From: Chlamydomonas sphaeroides
Lineage: Eukaryota > Chlorophyta > Chlorophyceae > Chlamydomonadales > Chlamydomonadaceae
Direction of reading: 5' to 3'
DNA length: 14,901 nt
Assembly (NCBI GenBank): GCA_001662425.1
Contig: BDDC01002239.1
Coordinates: 1 to 14,901, forward strand
A program made the translations under genes and the position numbers. Shown here piece after piece: positions 1-9,198 of this stretch (positions within the stretch are counted from its first letter, which is position 1; the number at the start of each line of letters is the position of its first letter). The notes beneath the pieces were generated by a model. The model was not told where the DNA came from. It saw only the letters and a list, made by a program, of their open reading frames with translations, and ran no database searches.

Positions 1-35
1 GGGAGGGGAGGGGAGGGGAGGGGAGGGGAGGGGAG
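1..35. repeat. (GGGAG)7 purine microsatellite at the window edge
   Basis: Seven perfect copies of the pentamer GGGAG open the window, and G-rich purine sequence continues to about 130. The array may extend upstream of the window. It probably lies in an intron or 5' part of the RMD5-type gene that follows. Four or more runs of four Gs in succession could form a G-quadruplex on this strand; that is inference. Confidence 0.9.
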
Positions 36-367
36 GATGTGTTGCAGCAGGTGGGCAGAGGGACGGGGAGGGAAGGGCAGGTGGAAGGGGGGGACGGAGG
101 CACGAGAAAAGGCAGGGCGCGGGGAGGGGTACCATACGAGCCGACTGCGCGCGACGAGGGTGGCAGCGCTGCCGCAATGGCTAGGTGGGCACTGGCACGC
201 CAGGCTCATGTGGAGACCGCCCAGGCGCTCGGGCCAAGGGCGGCCTGACAGATGACCGCCTGCTAGTGCCGCGGGGGGTGGCAGCCACCTTGCCCGCGCT
301 GCAGATGCTGCCTCCTGCGCCTCCCTACCCACACGCTTCTCCCCACGCTCCCCCGGCCCCCTGCCAG

Positions 368-1800
368 ATCCGCGCCCACGACCTGGCGCCCGCGCTGCAG
401 TGGGCGGTGGAGCACCGCGCCCAGCTGTCGCCCGACGGCGGCCCCAGCGCCTTTGAGTTCCGGCTGCACTCGCTCAACTTCCTGCACACGCTGCAGAGCA
501 AGGGTGCGGACCTGCCTTGGGCTGCCCCGGTTGAGGCGTGGGCGCTTGCTGCTGGTGGCACAGCACACCGGCCCTCCTCATCCCCAGCACCTGCAGAAGA
601 CTGCCGCCCGCAACCCCACCTCGCCCCACCTCCAGGCCGCACCGCCGCGCTGGCATACGCCAAGGCCCACTTTGCGCCGCACGCAGCACGCCACATGCCC
701 GCCATCCAGCGCCTCATGGGCTGCCTGCTGTTCGCGGACCGGGCGCGTCAGGGCCAGCAGCAGCGGCAGGAGGCGGCGGCCCCGGGCCCCGCCGTCCCCT
801 CCTGCGGCTCCTGGGCGCACCCCTACGAGGACCTGCTGTCGCCCTCTAGCTGGGACGACGCGGCGCGCGAGTTTGCCAAGCAGGCGTGCAGCCTCATGGG
901 CCAGGTGCGGCGGCCGCCCAGCGGCTGTGGCGTCGGGGCGGCCGGCAGGTGGCGCTTAGAGTGTTCGTGTCGCTTACGGCTTGAGGCAGGGCCTGGGCCG
1001 CAGCACCCGTTCATGCACACACGCTTGGCGCGCCCGCTTTCCCTGCGCAGGCGTCTGAGAGCCCCCTGACGACGGTGGTGGCGGCGGGCAGTGTGGCGCT
1101 GCCGCCGCTGCTCAAGCTCGCGGCCGTCATGGAGCGGAACGGCCAGGTGCGGGCCCGGACTGCGCGCTGGGGCACGCGCCGCGCCGCCGGATGGTGGTGA
1201 CCTATACCGCAACCATGGGCTGCAGGCTGGCTCGTCCTTGCACATGGCCAGGCGGGCCGCCGCCCGGTCCCCGCTGATGCGCTGTTCGCCAACTCGCCCC
1301 GCTGGCCCCTGCCCGCCCCCTCCTGGCTGCGTCGCAGGACCTGCGGTCGGTGGAGCAGCTGCCGGTGGAGATCGAGCTGGGCCCCAGTTTCGTGTTCCGC
1401 TCCATCTTCGCCTGCCCCGTGTCGCGCGACATGAGCGGCGCCGACAACCCGCCCATGCTGCTGCCGTGCGGCCACGTGCTGGCGGAGCAGAGCGCCGCCA
1501 AGCTGGCCAAGGCGCGCAGCAGGGGCTTTAAGTGCCCCTACTGCCCGCAGGCGAGGTGGCGGGGGGCGGGGGAGGGTGGCGGGGAGGGCAGGGCGGCATG
1601 CATCCTGGGTGGGGTGAGGCCGAACGATGGGACCAGCTGGGAACGAGGGACTGGAGGCAGGGTCGGGCCTTGGTGCAGTGACAACACTCTTCCTACTGGC
1701 CTTGACGCTGCCCGCCTTTCTGTGCCCCACGCGTCGGCACGCGACGCAGGAGGCTCGCATGGAGGCTCTGCGGCCGCTCACCTTCCCGGGCATCGACTGA
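368..1800 (+). CDS. RMD5: RMD5/GID2-type RING E3 ubiquitin ligase subunit of the GID/CTLH complex (5'-partial)
   Basis: The product is the catalytic-type RING subunit of the GID/CTLH ubiquitin ligase, which pairs with the GID9/MAEA subunit; in yeast it marks gluconeogenic enzymes for degradation. Exons read by eye are 368-503, 636-904, 1051-1146, 1338-1550 and 1750-1800, giving 254 residues. Exons 1 and 2 hold the CTLH/CRA region: DLAPALQWAVEHRAQL, then ALAYAKAHFAPHA and IQRLMGCLLF. Exon 3 carries ESPLTTVVAAGSVALPPLLK, strongly family-like. Exon 4 carries the variant RING: CPVSR (Cys codon 1413), NPPMLLPCGHVL (Cys 1467, His 1473) and FKCPYCP (Cys 1533 and 1542). The last exon ends LRPLTFPGID where relatives end in a short -LYF-like tail. 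A Gln/Ala/Pro-rich insert of roughly 20 residues (about 750-815) separates the CTLH part from the DLLSPSSWDD stretch. The N-terminal LisH region was not placed with confidence. The last intron appears to use a GC donor. Family assignment is firm; exon edges are inferred from splice sites and similarity. Confidence 0.88.
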
Positions 1801-2071
1801 GTGCCCGGACGCGTGGATGGGGTGCGCTGTTCCACGGTGCGGCCCCAGGGCACATCCCGGGCATCGAGCGAGGGCACCGAAGAGCTAAGGGCAGGGGTCG
1901 CGGCCGGGAGAGGCCGCGCTCGTGGCGCTGGAGATGTTGAGGGGCGTGGGGCGGAGCTAAGGCCGGATCCGGGCGACGGACGGGAAGGCGGATGGCGTGT
2001 GGGGGCTTCCGGACCAGATTGTGCATCGCGCGTGCCAAGGATATGATAAGAATGAATTCTGCGGCCCGATG

Positions 2072-2076
2072 TGTAA
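2072..2076 (+). terminator. Candidate poly(A) signal TGTAA for the RMD5-type gene
   Basis: TGTAA lies 272 bp after the stop codon at 1800. This is the standard near-upstream poly(A) element of green algae. A second TGTAA at 2266-2270 is an alternative. The choice between them cannot be made from sequence alone. Confidence 0.4.
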
Positions 2077-2265
2077 GCGCTCGCTGTGCAGCTTGGTGCT
2101 TCATGACTGGCAGGAGCGGCTCATAGGCGGCACGTGCGATGCGTTGTTGGGAGACGTTGGGTTGCGAAAGGTCTGCAGCGGTTAAGGCATGCATTCCCTG
2201 CGGAGCCAGGGCCTGCAGAGCAGGTGGCGGGCATGGTTGCCGTACCTCGGGGGATTAGACCTTAT

Positions 2266-2270
2266 TGTAA
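2266..2270 (+). terminator. Alternative poly(A) signal TGTAA for the RMD5-type gene
   Basis: This is the second TGTAA downstream of the stop at 1800 and would give a 3' UTR of roughly 480 nt. It sits in a more AT-rich setting (CTTATTGTAAGC) than the copy at 2072. Confidence 0.4.
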
Positions 2271-2329
2271 GCACCTGAGCACTGATGCCCCATGTGTGCC
2301 TGTGAGCACATTCAGCTGGGTGCCTGTGG

Positions 2330-2400
2330 GCCGTGTGAGCCATGGCGAGCGCCTGTGAGCCTTGTGAGCTATGGCGAGCACCTGTGAGCCGTGTTAAGTC
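2330..2400. repeat. 29-bp tandem repeat, about 2.5 copies
   Basis: Copy 1 is 2330-2358 and copy 2 is 2359-2387, both of the form GCCxTGTGAGCxATGGCGAG followed by xCCTGTGA. A third, decayed copy starts at 2388 (GCCGTGTTAAGTCATG). The first two differ at only a few positions. The related phrase GCCTGTGAGCACA at about 2299 suggests an older unit upstream. No coding role is seen. Confidence 0.85.
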
Positions 2401-3218
2401 ATGACCATAGTTACCTGCTCGTGATTGCCGCAATGCGCACGCTCCTGTCTTGGGACTTCGATGCACGTATGTTTGCTGTCCGATAACCAGGGTGGGAAAG
2501 ACCCTAGGTGCCACCCCCTAACGAGTTGGCGGTATGGCGGCCTGAGCGGCAGCAAGGGGCCCAGCAGTAGAAAAGAAACGAGGAACGCAAAGGCAGCAAC
2601 GTTGAAGGAGTGAGTGAGTTAGGCTGAGCAGAATATGGCGCACTCAGTGCAGCTACCGGCAGCGCAGTTGGGGAGGGCCATCTGAGCGCGGCCCAAAAGC
2701 ATTCCGTACAGCTACCGGCGCTGGCTGCACCGTACTAGGGTCCAACAGCTCTTCTTAGCTGTCCGTGGCGGGCGCCGTGCTGCCCCTGGCGGCTACCTGG
2801 CTAATCTTGGGGTACCAGTGCCAGTGACGCCAATGGCGATTACTATGTAGCGAAGACCGGACGCGAGAGTGCTTGTGAACGCGGTTTCATAAGGGCGCCC
2901 TTGGCGCCTTCACTGGCGAGGCCAGGAGGATGAGGGAGGAGAAGGCTGCCGTTCGCTACTTGTCGCTGCCAGCTGTCAACAAAACAAGGAAGAAGGCATG
3001 CGGGAGGGCGCTGAGTGATGTGAGGCAAAGAAGGAGAATGTGTTTTGGGGTTGGCGGGTCGGGAGGGAAAGGAGAAAACAATGCCGCCTGGAGATCGGGC
3101 GATCTGGAGGCTGTACGGCACCAAACTCGGCTCTTCGCTTGGAACGCTGCTCACGAGTCCTCACGTTGCTCGGAGTTGTACTTTCAGCATCCCTCAACGT
3201 CACAGCCCAGCAGGCACC

Positions 3219-5245
3219 ATGATGCTCCTCAACAAGCAGGTGAAGCAGCGCAGACTCGCCGATGCCCGATACTGGCAGCAGGCGCTGTTCAACACATGCA
3301 GCACCTAGTAGCGAAGCGTTAACGCAACCTACAGCGTCGTCGCTGAAGCAGCCGAGCTGACGCGGTGGTTGTGTTGTTGGCTTGCAGGCTGCGCTCAGCG
3401 CCAAGGCCGCCCGGCCGGCCAAGGCTAACCGGGCTCGCCTGGTGTGCCGCGCCGAGGAGAAGTCCATTGCTAAGGTGCGCGATCGTTGCTAGGAATCGGA
3501 GTGCTTGCGCGAGTCGGCTTGATTGCGCTCGGCGACTGCGTACTTGTGTCTGATCGATGCCGTGCCTGCGTAGGTGGACCGCTCCAAGGACCAGCTGTAC
3601 ATCGGCGCCTCGCAGTCGTCGCTGGCCTACCTGGACGGCACTCTGCCCGGCGTAAGTCTGCGATGCAGTCGAGCGCAACTGGCGGATCGCAACCGGGGCG
3701 CTGCAACAGCGGGACGCTTCATACTTTCACACATCTGGTTAGCGCTGCTGGCACTAGCAGGTGGACCTGCGCCTCGTAGTAGACCCGATAAGCCGGCGCG
3801 CGGATTGTGCGCAAACTCGCTTGTCATCAAACGCAGCTCCACATCTACGATGAAAGCACCATACAATACATCATGCCACTGGGCGGCTTGTTTGTCAATT
3901 GTTCCGTGCCTTGCAAGGTCGCACCGGGCCCCCACACCGGCTCCCTCGCTGTAACCATTCCACGCGGCGGACAGCACCAGCCGCGCACCCGGCTGGCTGC
4001 ATTGTATGTCGTGCACCCACTATGCCGTTTGCCCCCTTGCCTTGCCAACTCCAGGACTTCGGCTTCGACCCCCTCGGCCTGCTGGACCCCGTGAACAGCG
4101 GTGGCTTCATTGAGCCCAAGTGGCTGCAGTACTCGGAGGTCATCCACTGCCGCTGGGCCATGCTCGGCGCGGCGGGCTGCATCGCCCCCGAGGTCCTGGG
4201 CGCCATGGGCGCGATCCCCGACGCGACCAACATTGCCTGGTTCCAGTCGGGCGTCATTCCCCCGGCCGGCACGTACGACAACTACTGGGCTGACCCCTAC
4301 ACGATCTTCTTCATTGAGATCGTCGCCATGCAGTTCGCTGAGCTGCGCCGCCTTCAGGTGCGGTTGCAGCGGCAGCGGCCAGCGGGCGGGCAGATGGCCG
4401 CTCTGCGCCTGTCAGCTACCGCCTACCTGCCAGCGATCGTGCTGATGCGGTGTGTCCCATCCTTATTCAGGACTTCCGCTACCCCGGCTCGATGGGCCAG
4501 CAGTACTTCCTGGGCCTGGAGGCTATCTTCAAGGGCAGCGGCGACGCTGCCTACCCCGGTGAGGAGAGATCATGTAGTTGACCTGCAGGCAGCGGGTAGG
4601 GGCCTGGAGCGCAGGGGATGCGGAATGTGGCGCTGCTGGCTGCTGTTGCTGCGGCCTAGTTGCAGATGCTGGCGCTCTTGGGGCGTGAACTGATGACCTA
4701 TGGCCTGATGCTGTACCCTATCTAACGCCGGCTTTGTCCTGACCCTTACGTGCAGGTGGCCCCTTCTTCAACATGTTCAACCTGGGCAAGACCGAGGCGG
4801 AGATGAAGAAGCTCAAGCTCAACGAGGTCAAGAACGGCCGCCTGGTGCGTGATCACCGGGCGTTGGGCCTGGCGTGGGGCTTCTCTTCACGCAGGGGCTC
4901 TGCCTACCTACAGCATGCATGATGTCGCGTGGAAGAGTGTTTCGATTCGTGCTGCTTCTTCGTTACTCTTCCCGCGTAGGCCATGCTTGCCATGCTGGGC
5001 TACGGCGCCCAGGCCGTGATGACACGCGAGGGCCCCTTCAAGAACCTGTGCGACCACCTGGCTGACCCCGTCAACAACAACATCCTCACCAACTTCGGTG
5101 AGTTGGGCTTCGCATGATCCTGCTCAGCTCTGCCATCCACTAGAAATACTGCGTCGCACATGCGATAAGCTGAAGACGCTCCGCTGACCACCCGACTGGC
5201 GTTGTTTGTCCCGTCCCTGCAGCCAAGGCCTTCGCTCCTCAGTAA
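3219..5245 (+). CDS. LHCA3: Photosystem I light-harvesting chlorophyll a/b-binding protein, LHCA3 type
   Basis: This is a nuclear-encoded LHCI antenna protein that binds chlorophyll and carotenoid in the thylakoid membrane and passes energy to photosystem I. Exons are 3219-3239, 3388-3474, 3574-3651, 4055-4357, 4471-4558, 4756-4844, 4980-5097 and 5223-5245, all with GT-AG borders and consistent phase, giving 268 residues. Residues 1 to about 40 look like a transit peptide (few acidic residues, many Ala/Arg/Lys, ending VCRAEE). LYIGASQSSLAYLDGTLPG and DFGFDPLGLL lead into helix B with EVIHCRWAML (Glu90, His93, Arg95). Helix C is about 144-160 (IFFIEIVAMQFAELRR). The last helix starts KLNEVKNGRLAML (Glu216, Asn219, Arg221). 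LHCA3 identity rests on overall likeness to Chlamydomonas LHCA3, including the GGFIEPKWLQYSEVIH segment and the DFRYPGSMGQQYFLGLEAIF segment. The ATG at 3219 is followed directly by a second ATG; either gives nearly the same protein. Its first coding exon is only seven codons. Confidence 0.93.
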
Positions 5246-7160
5246 GCGGTTGCCTGCTCGTTGGAGCTGTTGGGTGCCGCTCGCGTTGTCGACGCCAACG
5301 GAAGCGGAGGGCCCTGCATGGGTGTTCTGCTAAGCTGGAATTGGCGGGCGGGCGGCTATGTGGTGGTGGTGTGACGTCGCGTGTGAGGCCGCTGGACTCG
5401 ACCAGGGCCCGGCGGCCGGGTGTGCCGCCCCTGCTGGCACTCTTCCGCTGCTGCGACGAGGATTCGCGTCAAGCGCTCCTTGGCCGCGCGTGGCGAGCGC
5501 TGTCCGGCGCGCCTGGAAGCGGCGGCGGCATGTTGGGGGCTGGGTTGTGGCTTGCATGGGCAGGGCCCGCCGAGGATGATCAGGTAGAGAAGTTGGGACT
5601 TGTACAACCCCGCCCATGCAATTTTGGCCTGAGTGTCGGGCAGGCCAGCTGGTGTAGGGCGGGTGGCCTGCCGCGTGCTCTTGCGGCCCGGCGATGTCGG
5701 GGCGTTGGGCTGCGGGCCGTGGTCCTACCTACACGGCTGCTGCCCCGTGTGTACATTGGTGGTGGCCCTGGTAGCGTTCGTTTGGTTGTGGTCTGGCGTG
5801 GGGGGCTGCACGCGCCAGGGTGCCACGCGGCGTGCGACGGGAGCACCGTACTCGCGGCCTCTGCACCTGTCCCGAGGACAGGCTGCGCTCAGGCTGTTGA
5901 CGCTGCACGTCACGGCCCAGAGGCGCGAGATAGCTTGCAAGAGAAGAGAATCCATGAACGCTTCCTCTCCCCTAGCAAACCCCTGTCCACCTCTTTGAGG
6001 CTCGCAGTTCAGGCTGACGAAGCTACAGCTGCAATGCCGAACACCAGCTGCATTCTGCTCACCAACGATGTGTGCCCTCATTGGGCTATTGAGTGATCTA
6101 TGCCGGCACCCTGTGCTCCTTACTACCAGCGTGGAAGTCAGTGGAGGCACTGTGCTCTTATCCAGGCAACTACGCATCCGGACACACCTCAAAAGATAGC
6201 AGCGCACGTCAGCAGATTCCGAGGCACCTATGGCTGGCCGTTTGCAAGCAGTGGTGGCAGCAAGCGATAAAAGCATAAGGCATGGGGTTGCTGCCCTGCG
6301 GCTGCTAGTTTGTAGCGAGGCAAGGGGCTGCGTGCCATGCGGCAAGCGTGCCTTGACCTGGTCGGAGTGGACAGGGACGCCCAGCGCTGGCGCCCCCTTG
6401 ACGCACTGGACGCCAAGAGTCACTCTGCGTCATGCTGTATCGCAATATGGGGTTCCAGAGGAGAAAAAGAATCAAACATCGGTGGCCTGTCTGGATGTGG
6501 GTGCTCAGCGCATGCGGAATGCCTCAGGTGAGCGCAGGGGCTCTCCCCTGGGTCAGCGTGGTTATGGGCCCTCATATTTGCAGAAATGTGTCATCAGACT
6601 CGTTGAGTCAGTGATGAATTGTAGTGATGTGTTTCGAATCATAGGGCGCCATGCACGTGCAATGACCACAGTACATCGCAGGGGGCCCTCCGTGAGCCTC
6701 CAGGCCATGCTTGTAGTGGAATAGGTGTGTGTGTGTGTGTGGGGGGGGGGGGCACGGCTCACACGGCCCCGGCGTGTTACGCCTGGGCTGTTCTTCTGAC
6801 AGACCCATCGGCACACACAGCGCGGCAACAGGGAGTGCAGCGCCGTGAGTGACCTCAATAAGGATGGTGGGCATGGGCACCGCGTGCGCAACTGGCGGCG
6901 GGAACAGAACGGCCAGGCGCCAACAGCGCCATTTCCAGTGCTGCTGTAGCTTATGCAGGTAATTGGACAGGTTCGGTTTGCCAGTTCGCGTCGACCCAAA
7001 GTTGCGTAGCCGATAAGCCTTGCAGGACGCTCTGACGGCCCTAAACCATGTAAGCCTACCGACAGGCTGAGAAGCTGTGCTTAAAAGGGTCGATGGCAGC
7101 TGCAATAAGTTGGCAGTCGGCTTGCAGAACAACCGACGGCCATCGTCGGCACAGCCGCTT
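5246..7160. other. Intergenic: LHCA3 3' UTR and spacer to the ATP synthase delta gene
   Basis: About 1.9 kb has no recognisable protein on either strand. Long open frames here (for example about 5206-6096 on + and 5725-6423 on -) are low-complexity Arg/Ala/Gly/Cys-rich translations typical of GC-rich noncoding DNA. No TGTAA occurs near the LHCA3 stop; TGCAA variants are at about 5613 (ATGCAATTTT) and 5934. A GT/G tract is at 6725-6752. Confidence 0.6.
6725..6752. repeat. (GT)8 followed by a run of 12 Gs
   Basis: Eight GT dinucleotides at 6725-6740 pass straight into twelve Gs at 6741-6752. Both parts are prone to length change by replication slippage, and such homopolymers are also common assembly or sequencing error sites. 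Confidence 0.95.
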
Positions 7161-7162
7161 GC

Positions 7163-7168
7163 ATATAA
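7163..7168 (+). promoter_or_regulatory. TATA-box-like element upstream of the ATP synthase delta gene
   Basis: GCATATAAGAG at 7161-7171 contains ATATAA and lies about 205 bp before the ATG at 7372. A start of transcription about 25-30 bp downstream (near 7195) would give a 5' UTR of about 175 nt. This is the best TATA match in the spacer. Function is inferred. Confidence 0.5.
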
Positions 7169-7371
7169 GAGCTATGCAGACAGTATGTGATGATAGGGTA
7201 GTATGTGTCACAACGGGTGGGCTGAGAGCAATCGCACGGCGGCCGCCGATGAACTTTGAGGATAGGCCCTCATGCAAGTGGAGACCCCAAGCCAACGCCT
7301 CCCACCCCACTTTCAACGGCTGCGCCACCCACACCCCGCGCGCCCTTTCGTTCGTGCCTAACGTAGCAGCC

Positions 7372-8630
7372 ATGCTGACCTCCAAGTCCGTTATGGGCCA
7401 GCGCGCCTTCAAGGCGTCGGCGTCGCGCGCCGCGCCGAAGGTCGCTCGTCGCGCCGTCACTGTGATGGCCAAGAAGAACGAGGTCAGCGAGTCCTACGCT
7501 AAGGCCCTCGTCGAGCTCGCCGACGAGAAGGGCAAGCTGGAGGCGGTGCACGCCGATATGGACGCGGTCACCGGGCTGATGAAGGAGAACCAGAAGCTGG
7601 CCGCCCTTATCTCGAACCCCGTCGTTGAGGCCGAGAAGAAGCGTGCTGTGCTGGCTAAGATCGCCAAGGAGGCGGGCTTCAACCAGTACACCATCAACTT
7701 CCTCAACCTGCTGGTGGAGAAGGACCGCCTGGCGCTGGTGCCTGAGATTTGCGAGTGCTTCGAGGAGCTCTACTGCCAGATGACTGACACCCAGATTGCG
7801 ACCCTGCGCTCGGCTGTCAAGCTTGAGCAGGAGCAGCAGTTCCTGATCGCCAAGAAGCTTCAGGTGCGCCAGCGTTGCGCGCGGTTATGATAGACCTCGT
7901 TGCAGGCAGCTTAGAGATGCTGGGGGCCACTGGTGCGACGCTTCGGCTGTGTGCCTTCGCTTGCAATTCTCCCATCCCCACTTCGCGGCCGTTGTGCGCT
8001 GTAAGCGTACGTTTCTCCATACCCACATCGCTCCGCGGTGTTACCAAGGATGCAATCCAGTAATTCCCAAGCGGCGTCCGCCGTGTGCCCAAGCTGGCGA
8101 AATCCCCTTACCCACGTCGCTCCGCGGTGTGCCTGCGATTGGAAATCGGCATTACCCGCGCCACAGACTCTGTGTGCCCGATCTCACAGTTCGCCCATGT
8201 AACCCATCACAGGAGCTGACCGGCTCCAAGAACATCAAGATGAAGCCCGTCATTGACACCTCCCTGCTGGCTGGCTTCGTTGTCGAGTACGGCAGCAGCC
8301 AGATTGACCTGTCGGTCCGCGGCCAGATCGAGCGCGTTGCCGAGTTCCTCGCCAAGGACAGCAACAAGCAGCTGGCGGTGAGGAGGTGCCGGGTTGTTCC
8401 ATCCCGCGTCAGCAGCTGGGTAGAAATGCAGGGGTACTCTTGCAGGGGGCCGAACGTGTGCATTGGTCCGGGGCTTTGGGGACGCTCTGTTATCCTTGGC
8501 CGGGAGGCTGCTGCATCGAGCACTTGATACCCGCAAAGTCCGCGCGAGGGGGCTCCCTCCGCCCAAGCCCTTGTGCTGTCTGCACGCCTTCATTCTGTTT
8601 GGTACCCCTCCACTTCCTCCGCAGGTTTAA
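7372..8630 (+). CDS. ATPD: Chloroplast F1Fo-ATP synthase delta subunit (nuclear-encoded)
   Basis: The delta (OSCP-type) subunit sits on top of the F1 head and joins it to the peripheral stalk, so that proton flow drives ATP synthesis at the thylakoid. Exons are 7372-7863, 8213-8377 and 8625-8630, giving 220 residues. Residues 1 to about 33 form a transit peptide (Arg, Lys, Ala, Ser, no acidic residue; cleavage probably near VTVMA|KKNEV). The N-terminal helical domain starts at SESYAKALVELADEKGKLE and runs to about residue 140, including FLNLLVEKDRLALVPEICE. The C-terminal domain carries the family signature region VIDTSLLAGFVVEYG...IDLSVRGQIERV. The first intron interrupts after KKLQ and joins to ELTGSKN. 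The last exon supplies only Val and TAA. The ATG at 7372 was chosen because it begins a typical transit peptide; in-frame ATGs lie upstream at 7252 and 7174, but they would add an acidic, atypical leader. Confidence 0.95.
7935..8205. repeat. Degenerate ~45-bp tandem repeat filling intron 1 of the ATP synthase delta gene
   Basis: Six units can be aligned by eye: 7935-7979, 7980-8024, 8025-8070, 8071-8113, 8114-8157 and 8158-8205. Most contain a core like CGTCGCTCCGCGGTGTGCC near the start and end in TTACCC, ATACCC or ATCCCC. Units 3 and 5 share a 22-bp stretch (8020-8041 and 8109-8130) with one mismatch. The array occupies most of the 349-bp intron and stops seven bases before its AG. The weaker units (2 and 6) are less certain. 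Confidence 0.7.
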
Positions 8631-9193
8631 GCTGGTCCATGAGGACGGCGTTGCCGCTGTGGTGGAGGGGACGAGGGAACCCGGCGCTCGCAGCCGCATC
8701 CGAGCAGCGCCAGGGCGGCCGAGCCCGGGCGGCGCGGGGCCGGGCCTGTGTTGGCGGAACGCCCGTTGCGCGGAAGTGGCGGCTCTCGCGGCATGCGGGG
8801 GTCAGAGGATCGGGTGTGTGGTCATATCGCAAGGCCGGTGACCCTGCTGCGTGCGGACTCGGAGGGGGCATGGCGCACTCTAGCGGGCCCGGCCATTGCT
8901 GACGGGCACAGAGCAGACAATCCAATTCAAATTTTGCTTAGGTTATACAGGCCCATGCTAATGCAGTGTTGGCATGGCGCCGAGACCGGCAGCCATGCGT
9001 ACGCCCGGAGTGCCCCCCGTGCGTGACGTGGCGCCGAGTCGCGGGGCTGGACGTTGTGTGTCGCAGGCCGGAGCGCCCGCTGCCGTGCTGTCGGAGGGCG
9101 TTTTGCCGCTGGGGCCCTCGGACAGGCGGTGGTGGCGCGTGGAGGACTGCGGCTGCGAGGGCGTGAGGTGCCGTTGTGCGCTGCACATCCTCC

Positions 9194-9198
9194 TGTAA
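9194..9198 (+). terminator. Candidate poly(A) signal TGTAA for the ATP synthase delta gene
   Basis: TGTAA in the context CTCCTGTAACAC lies 564 bp after the stop codon at 8630 and is the first such motif on the + strand after that stop that I found. The implied 3' UTR is long but within the range known for green algae. Confidence 0.5.

Larger units (their letters stand above)
1801..3218. other. Intergenic: 3' UTR of the RMD5-type gene and upstream region of LHCA3
   Basis: No gene was recognised on either strand. The stretch holds two TGTAA motifs, a 29-bp tandem repeat (2330-2400), two copies of an 11-bp motif (2650 and 2709) and a 12-bp palindrome (2891-2902). No clear TATA box was found just upstream of the LHCA3 start. 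Confidence 0.6.

Noticed and set aside
177..245. Possible LisH-encoding exon of the RMD5-type gene (ALARQAHVETAQAL)
   Set aside because: The segment resembles a LisH helix, but no GT donor fits before the in-frame stop at 246 and the phase to the exon at 368 could not be satisfied; left out of the gene model.
2891..2902. 12-bp palindrome AAGGGCGCCCTT upstream of LHCA3
   Set aside because: A single short GC-rich palindrome is expected by chance here and it has no partner.
3950..3954. TGTAA inside intron 3 of LHCA3
   Set aside because: It is intronic, upstream of the exon encoding helices B and C, and not a plausible 3' end.
5206..6096. 296-residue open frame on the + strand after LHCA3
   Set aside because: It starts inside the last LHCA3 intron in another frame and its translation is Arg/Gly/Cys/Ala-rich without any motif; GC-rich noncoding DNA yields such frames.
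5725..6423. 232-residue open frame on the - strand
   Set aside because: No domain, no biased start context, and composition typical of chance frames in this DNA.
8198..8202. TGTAA inside intron 1 of the delta-subunit gene
   Set aside because: It matches the poly(A) motif but lies ten bases before a well-supported acceptor; premature polyadenylation there would remove the conserved C-terminal domain.
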